Below are positions 24,201 through 29,546 of a stretch of DNA of 29,546 nucleotides, piece after piece. Within the stretch, counting starts at the first letter, position 1, and each line of letters opens with the position of its first letter. The translations under genes were made by a program, and so were the position numbers. Under the pieces are notes generated by a model, which was not told the DNA's origin, ran no database searches, and saw only the letters and a program-made list of their open reading frames with translations. This stretch comes from CAZKTF01 sp964555565. Lineage in GTDB: Bacteria; Planctomycetota; JAJSAM01; JAKLKS01. The stretch covers positions 1-29,546 of the forward strand of contig CAZKTF010000015.1 of NCBI GenBank assembly GCA_964555565.1, written 5' to 3'.

Positions 24201-24246
24201 CCTCACCTCGCTCCTGCTCTCCTGGCGGGACCGCCGGGAGGGGTGA
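21232..24246 (+). CDS. FHA-zinc ribbon-FHA-FHA-ABC (ABCG-type) half-transporter fusion
   Basis: 1004 aa from GTG 21232. FHA1 (about 1-100) has HTVGRDPSS but SKTQA in place of SRxHA. A four-Cys zinc ribbon follows (145, 148, 159, 162). FHA2 (about 190-280) has LGRSPGC, SGRHA and GSKNGTFVNG. FHA3 (about 295-380) has LGRDPTC, WRHA and GSTNGTFVSG. The ABC domain (about 395-610) has Walker A GGSGAGKST (427-435), signature LSGGQ (528-532) and Walker B LFFLDEP (548-554). An ABC2-type membrane domain with about six hydrophobic segments ends the protein (about 690-1004). Mycobacterial Rv1747 (two FHA plus ABCG) is the nearest familiar architecture and is regulated by Ser/Thr kinase phosphorylation. 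The likely job is phospho-threonine-gated export at the inner membrane. The substrate is unknown. The Ser/Thr kinases in the window are candidate partners. Confidence 0.93.
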   Translation: MGPCGRLRVVEGPSAGKGFDLEGGTHTVGRDPSSRIHLPEKTVSKTQAVLHCGPDGVFLENRSARNPTLVNEVPAAGRQRLADGDRIVLGSMGLVYEAPPPAHREPPPGFDSGRTVAASDMTPSLLRKAVESLRDEAGEEEEGRCSGCGADLEEGARFCERCGATVVPREAGPAGTRMLRRPWFVVALPGGVTREETLPASGVVLGRSPGCELLVEFPTVSGRHARVEWKGSSYEITDLGSKNGTFVNGKHLTAPHRLRDGDIVRIGDGEGNSVSLTYREAGAEALAALGSVALGRLKTGDKPSFILGRDPTCDVPLEGSAVSWRHARVDRVGDGHAITDLGSTNGTFVSGDALKGRRMLKPGDVIQIGPYRINYTAGGFSSSTSAGRVRVDGVKLRRVVGRGKSTRVILNDVSLSILPREFVAFVGGSGAGKSTLVKSLAGVIRVEGAVLVNGDDLLANYDAWKTMLGYVPQDDVVHGDLTVDRALRYSARLRLPKDTSRAELEHHLDRVLDDVEMTKHRDKLVRSLSGGQRKRVSIGVEMLSEPSLFFLDEPTSGLDPGLEKKMMYMMRRLADGGRTIMMVTHATANVTQCDHVAFLSQGRLVYFGPPAEALAYFGVRDFSDIYSEIEKDPEGLERKFRGSEHHRKYVAGRQRAVSGKAATTTSVTRAHPGHEKKAPGALRQFGILTRRYLELVIRDRLLLTILLAVMPAIGLMLAGMAKPHQLVGKSPATIKDELAADIAAQVATNLAKGEAGKPALAPYAVVKDSEKLLFMTALSIVLLGLFGAAYEVVKERSIYRRERMVNLRIGPYLASKVLVLFGFAWIQCAALLGALMLRVEFPRSGVILPAPLEMYVTLLLAALASIHMGLFLSALAPNANTVIYLVLLVVFAQILLTGTIFPLPEPAKPPSYAMVTRWTLEALGSTVDLPRLDAESQWSLRVQLDINGMKTPVDSAVSKPVGLALGYEHRRDRMVFLWSGLAGFSVAFAVLTSLLLSWRDRREG

Positions 24247-24280
24247 GGCAACGGCGGGCGGACGGAAAGGCGGGCGAGGG

Positions 24281-24370
24281 CCCGCCGCAATAACGGCGGG
24301 CCGGGGGGCCGCCGCGACAACGGCGGGCGGGGGCCTGCCGCAACAACGGCGGGCGGGGTAAACCCCGCCC
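24281..24370. repeat. Tandem GC-rich hairpins, possible bidirectional terminator
   Basis: Three hairpins with a period of about 26-27 bp each follow CCGCCG-N6-CGGCGG (cores at 24281-24300, about 24310-24328 and about 24335-24354), and GGGCGGGGT-AA-ACCCCGCCC (24351-24370) closes the run. They lie between convergent genes ending at 24246 and 24374. No T-tract is present. The last one is a nine-base-pair stem that may end transcription from either side. Confidence 0.55.
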
Positions 24371-24373
24371 CTA

Positions 24374-25318
24374 CTACTTCGCGGCGGGAGTCTCGTCCTT
24401 CTTCTCCGGCTTCGTCTCGGCCTTCTCCCCGGGATCGACCTTCTCGCCGCAGTCGGGCATCGCGGGGCCGCAGAAGGGGCAGGCCCTCGGCGCGGAGGTC
24501 GCCTGGGTCCAGGTCTTCTTCGAGCACCCGCAGCGGTAGATGACGGTCTCCCCCGCCGGGCGGACCGTCCGCAGCGTCTCGGCCGCCTTGCGGAGCGCGG
24601 CCTTGGCCGCCTCGCGGGCCTTCGCCACGCGGTCGGCCGCGTCCGCCAGCCTCTCGGGGGCGAGGACCTCGGAGACCACGCCGGAGAGCTTCTCCAGCGC
24701 GTCCGCGGCCTTCGAGCGCAGCGTCTGCATGTCGCTCTCGAAGGTCGCGCGGACCTCGCAGGCGAGCTCGGCGCCCGCCTCCTTCGCGTCGGCCACGGCG
24801 CTCTCGAGGTCCGCCTTCGCCGCGGCGGCCGCCTTCTTGATCTTCTCCACGGCCTCCCGCGCGAGCGTGCGCGCGTCGGCGATCTTCTTCGCCGCCTCGG
24901 CGGGGATCGCGTCGAGGGCGGCCTTCGCCGCGGCGCCGCCCTCCTCGAGGAGGGCCAGGGAGACCTCCGTCAGGGACTTCTTCGCGGCGCACTTCGCGCA
25001 GGGGGCGGTCCCTGCCTTCGCAGCCTTCGCCGCCTCCAGGCACTTCGCGCAGGCGGCGGCGTCCTTCCCCGCCTCCTTGCACCCGGCGCAGCCGCACGCA
25101 GCGCACCCGGCGCCGCCGTCCTTGCCGGCCGCAGCGCCCTCCCCCTTGCAGGCGGGGGCGTCCCCGGCGGCCTTGCCGTCCCTGCCGGGGACCGCGGGAT
25201 CCCCGGCCGGCTTGCAGCAACCCCCGGCGTGGGCGGGAGCGTCCCCGTCCCCGGCCCAGGCTCCCGGGGCCCCCGCGAACAGCAGGGCCGCCGCCAGGCT
25301 CGACGCGAGCATCCTCAT
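24374..25318 (-). CDS. Secreted Cys-rich protein with coiled coil and C-terminal zinc-ribbon-like end
   Basis: 314 aa from ATG 25318 (GGGAGGAG upstream). A signal peptide ends at about AWA-GD. Residues about 30-115 contain eleven cysteines, mostly as C-x-x-C (GCAACGCAGCK, ACAKC, PCAKC). A long Ala/Lys/Glu helical stretch without Pro (about 120-255) suggests a coiled coil. The C-terminal 70 residues hold YRCGCSKKTW then ACPFCGPAMPDC, resembling a rubredoxin or heavy-metal-binding ribbon. It ends in a Lys/Glu-rich tail. Metal binding outside the cytoplasm is plausible; the family is not one I recognise. Confidence 0.82.
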   Translation of the reverse strand: MRMLASSLAAALLFAGAPGAWAGDGDAPAHAGGCCKPAGDPAVPGRDGKAAGDAPACKGEGAAAGKDGGAGCAACGCAGCKEAGKDAAACAKCLEAAKAAKAGTAPCAKCAAKKSLTEVSLALLEEGGAAAKAALDAIPAEAAKKIADARTLAREAVEKIKKAAAAAKADLESAVADAKEAGAELACEVRATFESDMQTLRSKAADALEKLSGVVSEVLAPERLADAADRVAKAREAAKAALRKAAETLRTVRPAGETVIYRCGCSKKTWTQATSAPRACPFCGPAMPDCGEKVDPGEKAETKPEKKDETPAAK

Positions 25319-25423
25319 GGCTCCTCCCAGGTTACGACGCATTCCCGGGGTACCCCGCTCGCCGCCTCCGGGAACGGGCCCCGGGAGCCCATGGTAGCGG
25401 CCCCCCCCCTCCCCCCGGGCAAT

Positions 25424-25441
25424 TGTCAACGGTCGTTGACA
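25424..25441. promoter_or_regulatory. Palindromic operator-like site
   Basis: TGTCAACGGTCGTTGACA has perfect eight-base arms around GT. Each arm end is TTGACA on one strand, so the site could be a repressor operator overlapping -35-like hexamers in both directions. It sits about 105 bp upstream of the Cys-rich gene start and 530 bp upstream of ribBA. No regulator gene is adjacent. Confidence 0.4.
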
Positions 25442-25686
25442 GGCGTCCGGGCACCGGGATCCCCGTGTCCACCCCGCCGGCCCTGCCGAGGCCACCCGTC
25501 GGGCATGGGGGAGACACGTGACGGGCGTCCTCCCCGGCACACACCTTGCGCCGGAGTGGTACGGTTCCCGTGGAGGTCAGCCCATGCGCGGACGCGCGCG
25601 GAGTGGCGCCGAAGGAGGGCCCCACCCCGTTTCGCGCCCGCGCCCGCAGATGCCCACCGGCCCCATCCGGGACCAATGCCTGGAAC

Positions 25687-25812
25687 GGAAGGGGAAGCGG
25701 GAAGCGAAGGGCAAGGGGAAGGGGGAGGGGTAGGGGTGTAGGGACAAGGCCGACCGTCGAGCGCCGGTCCCCCTCCCCGTACCCCTCCCCGTACCCCTAC
25801 CCCTACCCGCCG
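25687..25812. repeat. Polypurine/polypyrimidine inverted element, copy 1
   Basis: The + strand is G-rich (AAGGGGAAGGGGGAGGGGTAG and similar, 25687-25743), then a 23-base mixed spacer, then C-rich (25767-25812, repeats of CCCCTCCCCGTA and CCCCTACCC). The arms are roughly complementary. Several runs of four or more G indicate G-quadruplex potential on both strands. A matching element is at 28621-28716. Confidence 0.7.
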
Positions 25813-25969
25813 TTCGCCTCCCCGGGGATGGAATCTCCCCGCCCGGCCCGGACCCCGGGCTAGGATCGGCCCTCCGACCTGCCCGCCGAAGCCCCCGACC
25901 TGTCCACCGCAGCCCGCAGGGCGAAGGTGGAAGGGGGCGGAGGCGGGTGCCCTCCCGAGGAAGCCTCCC

Positions 25970-27196
25970 ATGCCCTACTCCCCCGTCCCCGAGATCCTGG
26001 AGGACCTGCGCGCCGGGAGGCTGGTCATCCTCCAGGACGACCCCCGCCGCGAGAACGAGGGGGACGTCGTCGTCGCGGCCGAGAAGGTCACGCCGGAGAT
26101 CGTCAACTTCATCCTCCGGGAGGCCCGGGGGAAGATGTGCCTTGCGATGACCGAGGAGCGGGCCGACGAGCTCCACCTGCCCATGCAGGTCAGCCGGAAC
26201 ACCTCGCTCCACGCCACCGCCTTCGCGGTCTCCTTCGACGCGCGCGAGGGGGTCGGGACGGGCGAGACTGCCCGGGACCGCGCGGTCTCGATCCGCGCCG
26301 CCGCGCGCCCCGACTGCCGCCCCCCCGACCTCCGCCGGCCGGGGCACATCGACCCGCTCCGGGCCCGCACGGGCGGCGTGCTCGTGCGCACCGGGCAGAC
26401 CGAGGGGTCGGTGGACCTCTGCCGGCTCGCGGGCCTCGAGCCCATGGCGGTCATCTGCGTCGTCCTCCGGGAGGACGGCGAGGCCGCCCGCCTGCCCGAC
26501 CTGGAGGCGTTCCAGGCGCGGCACGGGCTCCGGATGTGCTCCGTGGCCGACGTGGTCCGCCACCGCCGCGAGCGGGAGCACCTGGTCGAGCACCAGGTCT
26601 CCGTCAAGCTCCCGACGGACCTCGGGGAGTTCGACCTCCACCTCTACCGCTCCCTGGTGGACGAGCCGCTGCACCTCGCCCTGACCGTGGGGATGCCGAC
26701 CCCGGAGAAGGGGAGGACCCTCCGGCACGAGGAGCCGGTCCTCGTCCGGGCCCACTCCGAGTGCCTCACGGGGGACATCCTGGGTTCGCTGCGCTGCGAC
26801 TGCGGGCCGCAGCTCCGGGAGGCGATGCGCCGCATCCGCGACACCGGCCGCGGGGTCGTCCTCTACATGCGGCAGGAGGGGCGCGGGATCGGCCTCGAGG
26901 CGAAGCTCCGCGCCTACCACCTCCAGGAGCACGGCCTCGACACCGTGGAGGCCAACGAGCGCCTGGGCTTCCGCGCGGACGAGAGGGACTACGGCGTGGG
27001 GGCGCAGATCCTCCTCGACCTGGGCGTGCGGAAGATGCGCCTCATGACCAACAACCCGAAGAAGCTCTACGGGCTCGAGGGCTTCGGGCTGGAGGTCGTG
27101 GAGCGCGTCCCCATCGCGTTCCCCCCGCGGCCGGAGAACGCCCGCTACCTCGCCGCCAAGCGCGAGAAGCTGGGGCACATCCTCCCGCCGGGCTAG
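25970..27196 (+). CDS. ribBA: Bifunctional RibBA (DHBP synthase / GTP cyclohydrolase II), DHBPS half possibly impaired
   Basis: 408 aa, typical length. The N-terminal DHBP synthase (1-205) has LQDDPRRENEGDV with Glu28, and a retained Cys in KMCLAM. The usual GHTE is GQTE (Gln143) and GHIFPL is GHIDPL (His126 kept). The changed His is a metal ligand in structures of the family, so this half may be weak or dead. The GTP cyclohydrolase II half has zinc Cys 265, 276 and 278 (HSECLTG and RCDCG), GRGIGLEAK and MTNNPKK, and looks fully active. It should start riboflavin synthesis from GTP, and may or may not also supply DHBP from ribulose 5-phosphate. ATG 25970 has GAGGAAG upstream. No FMN riboswitch was seen. 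Confidence 0.93.
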   Translation: MPYSPVPEILEDLRAGRLVILQDDPRRENEGDVVVAAEKVTPEIVNFILREARGKMCLAMTEERADELHLPMQVSRNTSLHATAFAVSFDAREGVGTGETARDRAVSIRAAARPDCRPPDLRRPGHIDPLRARTGGVLVRTGQTEGSVDLCRLAGLEPMAVICVVLREDGEAARLPDLEAFQARHGLRMCSVADVVRHRREREHLVEHQVSVKLPTDLGEFDLHLYRSLVDEPLHLALTVGMPTPEKGRTLRHEEPVLVRAHSECLTGDILGSLRCDCGPQLREAMRRIRDTGRGVVLYMRQEGRGIGLEAKLRAYHLQEHGLDTVEANERLGFRADERDYGVGAQILLDLGVRKMRLMTNNPKKLYGLEGFGLEVVERVPIAFPPRPENARYLAAKREKLGHILPPG

Positions 27197-27204
27197 GCGA
27201 CGCT

Positions 27205-27275
27205 AGGGGTCAGACCCCAGGTGCCGAGCGCGCTCGACGTGCTGAGTGGCTCGCCGGCGCCTGAGGTCTGACCCC
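27205..27275. repeat. Inverted pair of REP-like elements (GGGGTCAGACCCC family), copy 2
   Basis: A forward copy at 27205-27225 (AGGGGTCAGACCCCAGGTGCC would be the full unit; core GGGGTCAGACCCC) faces an inverted copy at 27256-27275 (as + strand GGCGCCTGAGGTCTGACCCC). It is almost the same length as copy 1 (71 versus 69 bp). It lies between the convergent ribBA and methyltransferase genes and may also serve as a 3'-end hairpin. Confidence 0.75.
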
Positions 27276-27281
27276 AATCGG

Positions 27282-28478
27282 CTACCGCAGCGCCTCCTCG
27301 AGCACCCAGCAGCCGACGAAGGCGGCGACGACCAGCATCCTGAGGGGCGCGCCCCGGGCCACGAGGGTCCGCGACCAGCGCGGGCTCCCGATCTCCGCGT
27401 GCACCCACCCGAACCAGGCGAGGAACCCCACGAGCGGACCGAGGACCACCTGCTCCGCGAGGATGGAGCCCCCGAGGGCGAGCACCCCGGCGCCGACGGC
27501 CCGCGCCCCGCCGCCCCCGGCCAGGAACAGGCAGGCGCCGAGCCCGGCGAGGGTCCCCCCCACCACCCGGAGCAGCGTCTCCCTCCCGTGCATCTCGAGC
27601 CAGGCGTAGAACGGGAGCCGGTCGTCGAGCCAGGGGAGGCAGGGGAGGGCGACCAGCGCGAGGACCGCCCAGCCGCCCATGGGCCACAGGGGCCTTCGCT
27701 CCTCGACCCGGTGCACGACGGTGCTCCCCATGCCCCACAGCGCGAGCCCCATGGCGGCCAGTGCCAGCGGGAGGGAGACCTGGTCGAGCGCGCCCGTCCA
27801 GGCCGCCTTCGCGGCCAGGGCGCTCGCGACGAGGAACGGGTAGCCCGCGCTCCGGAGGATCCGCGAGATCTCGTTCTCCCTCTCGAGGTTCTCCCGGCGC
27901 GCGCCGCGCAGCCACCGGAGGAGCCGGGGGACGGAGCGCGGGAGGAACCGGGGGACGCGCGCCGCGTAGGCGTCGTAGGCCTCGCCGAACCGGGCCCGCA
28001 GCGCCTCCTCCTCCGCGAGCACGGTGAACCCGTAGGCCGGCGGGAAGATGGCCACGGCGTAGCCGAGCGCGAGCCACGGCAGTCCCGCCATGAGGAAGAG
28101 CCCCGTGTCCAAAAGGAGGTTGGCCACGTAGAAGGGGTGGCGCACCCAGCCGTAGGGGCCCTCGGTGCAGAGCTTCCACTCCCTCACGAGGTGACCCTTC
28201 GCCGCGAAGTGCAGGAGGGCCCCGGCGGCGAAGACGGCGAGTCCCGCCGCGGCCCAGGCGGGGTCCCAGGTGCAGAGGAGCAGGGAGGCGACGAGGACGA
28301 GGCTCCGCGTCCGGCCCCGCGCCGACCAGCGGTCCGCGATCCTCCTCCAGGGCCGCCGCGGGGCGCCGCGGGGGGAGGCCGGGAGGCCTCCCCGCGGGAG
28401 GGAGGACGCCGCGGGGGGGACCGGCGAGGCCGGGGGGGCCTCGGCGGGCGAAGGCGGAGAGTCCTCGATCGGTTCCAA
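27282..28478 (-). CDS. Polytopic membrane protein with isoprenylcysteine/phospholipid N-methyltransferase-type domain
   Basis: 398 aa from a proposed TTG at 28478. Residues about 60-200 have EWKLCTEGPYGWVRHPFYVANLL (split) and LAEEEALRARFGEAYDAYAARVPRF, the RHP and E-x-x-L-x-x-x-F-x-x-x-Y-x-x-Y signatures of ICMT/PEMT-like membrane methyltransferases, which use SAM to methylate lipids or small lipophilic molecules. The C-terminal half has five or six more hydrophobic segments that I do not recognise. The N-terminal region is Pro/Arg-rich and no ATG is in frame there. GTG 28574 is an alternative start. The gene is convergent with ribBA across a REP pair. Confidence 0.82.
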   Translation of the reverse strand: MEPIEDSPPSPAEAPPASPVPPAASSLPRGGLPASPRGAPRRPWRRIADRWSARGRTRSLVLVASLLLCTWDPAWAAAGLAVFAAGALLHFAAKGHLVREWKLCTEGPYGWVRHPFYVANLLLDTGLFLMAGLPWLALGYAVAIFPPAYGFTVLAEEEALRARFGEAYDAYAARVPRFLPRSVPRLLRWLRGARRENLERENEISRILRSAGYPFLVASALAAKAAWTGALDQVSLPLALAAMGLALWGMGSTVVHRVEERRPLWPMGGWAVLALVALPCLPWLDDRLPFYAWLEMHGRETLLRVVGGTLAGLGACLFLAGGGGARAVGAGVLALGGSILAEQVVLGPLVGFLAWFGWVHAEIGSPRWSRTLVARGAPLRMLVVAAFVGCWVLEEALR

Positions 28479-28620
28479 GGGCGGGCTCGCCCTCCGCGGC
28501 CCTCGCCCCGGGGCGCGCGCGCACGGGGCGTCGCGACCCCCGACCCCGGGGAACGGGCGCCATCCTACAGGCACCCGCCCGGCGGACCACGTCCCGCCCG
28601 ACCCGGCGGGGACCGCGGTA

Positions 28621-28716
28621 CGGCGAAGGGTAGGGGCAGGGGTAGGGGTAAGGGTAGGGGCCACGGCGGTGCCGTGCTCCTTCCCCTGCCCCTCCCCTTC
28701 CCCCTGCCCCTCGCCG
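28621..28716. repeat. Polypurine/polypyrimidine inverted element, copy 2
   Basis: It opens with CGGCGA (28621) and closes with TCGCCG (28716). The left arm is runs of GGGTAGGGG and GGGGCAGGGG, the centre is CACGGCGGTGCCGTG (itself a hairpin), and the right arm is CCCCTGCCCCTCCCCTTCC-like. The whole 96 bp can fold back on itself. Both arms are G-quadruplex or i-motif prone. It resembles copy 1 at 25687-25812. Confidence 0.75.
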
Positions 28717-28854
28717 TGAAGGATCCCCTCCCCCCCCGTCGTCCAACCCCGGGCAGTGATGGTCCGTGCCCTGCCGTCCGTCCGTCTGTACCCCCGGGAG
28801 TCGGGTAGGCTCCACGTCGTGCCGTTCTGGGGACTCCGGGAGGGGCGTGCCTCG

Positions 28855-29463
28855 GTGGACGACGCGGAGGTCATCCGGCGGGTGCGGGCGGGGGACCGGG
28901 ACTGCTTCGGCGTCCTGGTGGACCGGTACGCGGGCCGCATCGCGCGGCTCGTGCGGGGCTTCGTCCAGCAGGCCGAGGACGCGGAGGACGTCGTGCAGGA
29001 GTCGTTCGTGAAGGCCTTCGCCCGGCTCGACCGCTTCGACGGGCGCTCCGCCTTCTACACCTGGCTCTACCGGATCGCGGCCAACACCGCCATGGACCAC
29101 AACAAGAAGGTCCGGCGCCGGCCGGCCCCGCTCCCGCTGGAGGCACCCTCCGAGGAGGGGGACCGCCCGGGGAACATGCCCGCGGACCGCGCCCCCGGGC
29201 CCGACCGCCGCGCCGAGGGCTCCGAGGCCCGCGCGCGCATCGACGAGGCCATCGAGTCGCTCCCCCGGAAGTACCGGGAGGTCCTCGTCCTGCGCGAGAT
29301 CGAGGGGCTCTCCTACGGGGAGATCGCCCGGGCCCTGCGGTTGAGCGCGGGCACGGTGGAGTCGCGGCTGTTCCGGGCGCGCGAGAGGCTGCGGGCGCGG
29401 CTCGCCCCCTTCGTCCGCGCCCTCGGGGGGGGAGACGCGCCCCCCGCCGGAGGGGACCGATGA
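28855..29463 (+). CDS. ECF-type RNA polymerase sigma factor (RpoE-like)
   Basis: 202 aa from a GTG at 28855 with GGGAGGGG upstream; GTG 28819 or the ATG at 28759 are alternatives but add residues foreign to the family. Region 2 is DDAEVIRRVRAGDRDCFGVL then FVQQAEDAEDVVQESFVKAF and FYTWLYRIAANTAMD, and region 4 is ESLPRKYREVLVLREIEGLSY with the helix-turn-helix EIARALRLSAGTVESRLFRAR. It should redirect RNA polymerase in response to a signal held by an anti-sigma factor. The stop overlaps the start of the next gene (ATGA), which is the usual sigma/anti-sigma arrangement. Confidence 0.93.
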   Translation: MDDAEVIRRVRAGDRDCFGVLVDRYAGRIARLVRGFVQQAEDAEDVVQESFVKAFARLDRFDGRSAFYTWLYRIAANTAMDHNKKVRRRPAPLPLEAPSEEGDRPGNMPADRAPGPDRRAEGSEARARIDEAIESLPRKYREVLVLREIEGLSYGEIARALRLSAGTVESRLFRARERLRARLAPFVRALGGGDAPPAGGDR

Positions 29464-29546
29464 GGGATCGCTGCGAGGAGACGCGCCTCGCGCTGTCGCG
29501 GACGCGGGACGGGGTCGCCTCCCCGGAGGAGGCCGCCGCGGCCCGG
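29460..29546 (+). CDS. Partial, probable anti-sigma factor
   Basis: ATG at 29460 overlaps the sigma-factor TGA. The 29 visible codons begin MRDRCEETRLALSRTRDGV and contain a Cys at position 5 and an acidic helix, as in the first helix of putative zinc-finger (ZAS-type) anti-sigma factors, whose H-x3-C-x2-C part would lie beyond the window edge. By position this is the likely cognate regulator of the ECF sigma factor. The assignment rests on gene order and is provisional. Confidence 0.6.
   Translation, partial: MRDRCEETRLALSRTRDGVASPEEAAAAR

Larger units (their letters stand above)
25319..25969. other. 651-bp non-coding gap between divergent genes
   Basis: No convincing gene was found. Low-complexity frames exist, including a 49-codon one at 25584-25733 with a decent Shine-Dalgarno, but they only cover polypurine repeat. 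The gap holds a perfect palindromic site at 25424-25441 and a G-rich/C-rich inverted element at 25687-25812. No FMN riboswitch signature precedes ribBA. GAGGAAG lies at the usual distance from the ribBA ATG. Confidence 0.6.

Noticed and set aside
25584..25733. Small gene of 49 codons with a reasonable Shine-Dalgarno
   Set aside because: Its second half is just the polypurine repeat read as Lys/Gly/Glu, and the first half has no recognisable protein character.
25319..25969. FMN riboswitch upstream of ribBA
   Set aside because: None of the conserved RFN-element blocks is seen before the start codon.
1..29546. tRNA, rRNA, phage, integrase, IS transposase or toxin-antitoxin genes
   Set aside because: I looked for their usual motifs by eye on both strands and saw none; this is not a substitute for a covariance or profile search.

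Overview
The window is very G+C-rich with strong G/C third-position bias, and it is packed with short operons joined by ATGA/GTGA start-stop overlaps. Its gene content is Ser/Thr kinases with zinc ribbons, an FHA-ABC transporter fusion, TPR/HEAT secreted proteins with a GRWV-type motif, carboxypeptidase-regulatory-like surface proteins, an ECF sigma factor with a probable anti-sigma partner, and RibBA. This is most like a member of the Planctomycetota or a nearby deep lineage, probably environmental. No rRNA, tRNA, phage, IS transposase or CRISPR array was seen, so the taxonomic call is inference.

Layout. 1-1661 (minus): two membrane-anchored exported proteins, the first cut by the window edge. 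1769-3592 (plus): a zinc-ribbon protein with two kinase domains, the second lacking its catalytic Asp. 3607-4200 (minus): a small lipoprotein-like protein. 7208-4339 (minus): a four-gene run made of a thioredoxin-like protein interrupted by one in-frame TGA, a [2Fe-2S] ferredoxin, a TPMT/HOL-type methyltransferase and a Ser/Thr kinase. The TGA lies in a Cys-Thr-TGA context and is followed by a two-tier hairpin like a bacterial SECIS, so I read it as a selenoprotein gene. This is the strongest discovery in the window. 8500-7301 (minus): an exported protein of six 61-residue repeats.

11339-8556 (minus) and 11557-16277 (plus) form a divergent acyl-CoA catabolic island. The minus arm is SDR, crotonase and acyl-CoA dehydrogenase. 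The plus arm is an OYE-type flavoenzyme, an enoyl-CoA hydratase, a dienoyl-CoA-hydratase-like crotonase, a small basic protein and a zinc-type dehydrogenase. The promoter region between the arms is almost wholly made of an inverted repeat array. Then come a truncated-architecture sigma-54 activator (17056-16274), a TPR/HEAT secreted protein (18293-17154), ChaN-PDZ lipoprotein plus RlmI-like rRNA methyltransferase (18414-20788), a small membrane protein (21071-20805), a 1004-aa FHA-ZnR-FHA-FHA-ABCG half-transporter fusion (21232-24246), a Cys-rich secreted protein (25318-24374), RibBA with a substituted metal-ligand His (25970-27196), an ICMT-type membrane methyltransferase (28478-27282), and ECF sigma plus probable anti-sigma (28855-end).

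Intergenic DNA carries at least four different dispersed or inverted repeat families: GGGGTCAGACCCC pairs, GGGGACGTCCGCAAGT arrays, polyG/polyC inverted elements, and CCGCCG-N-CGGCGG tandem hairpins. This suggests REP/MITE-like elements mobilised in trans.
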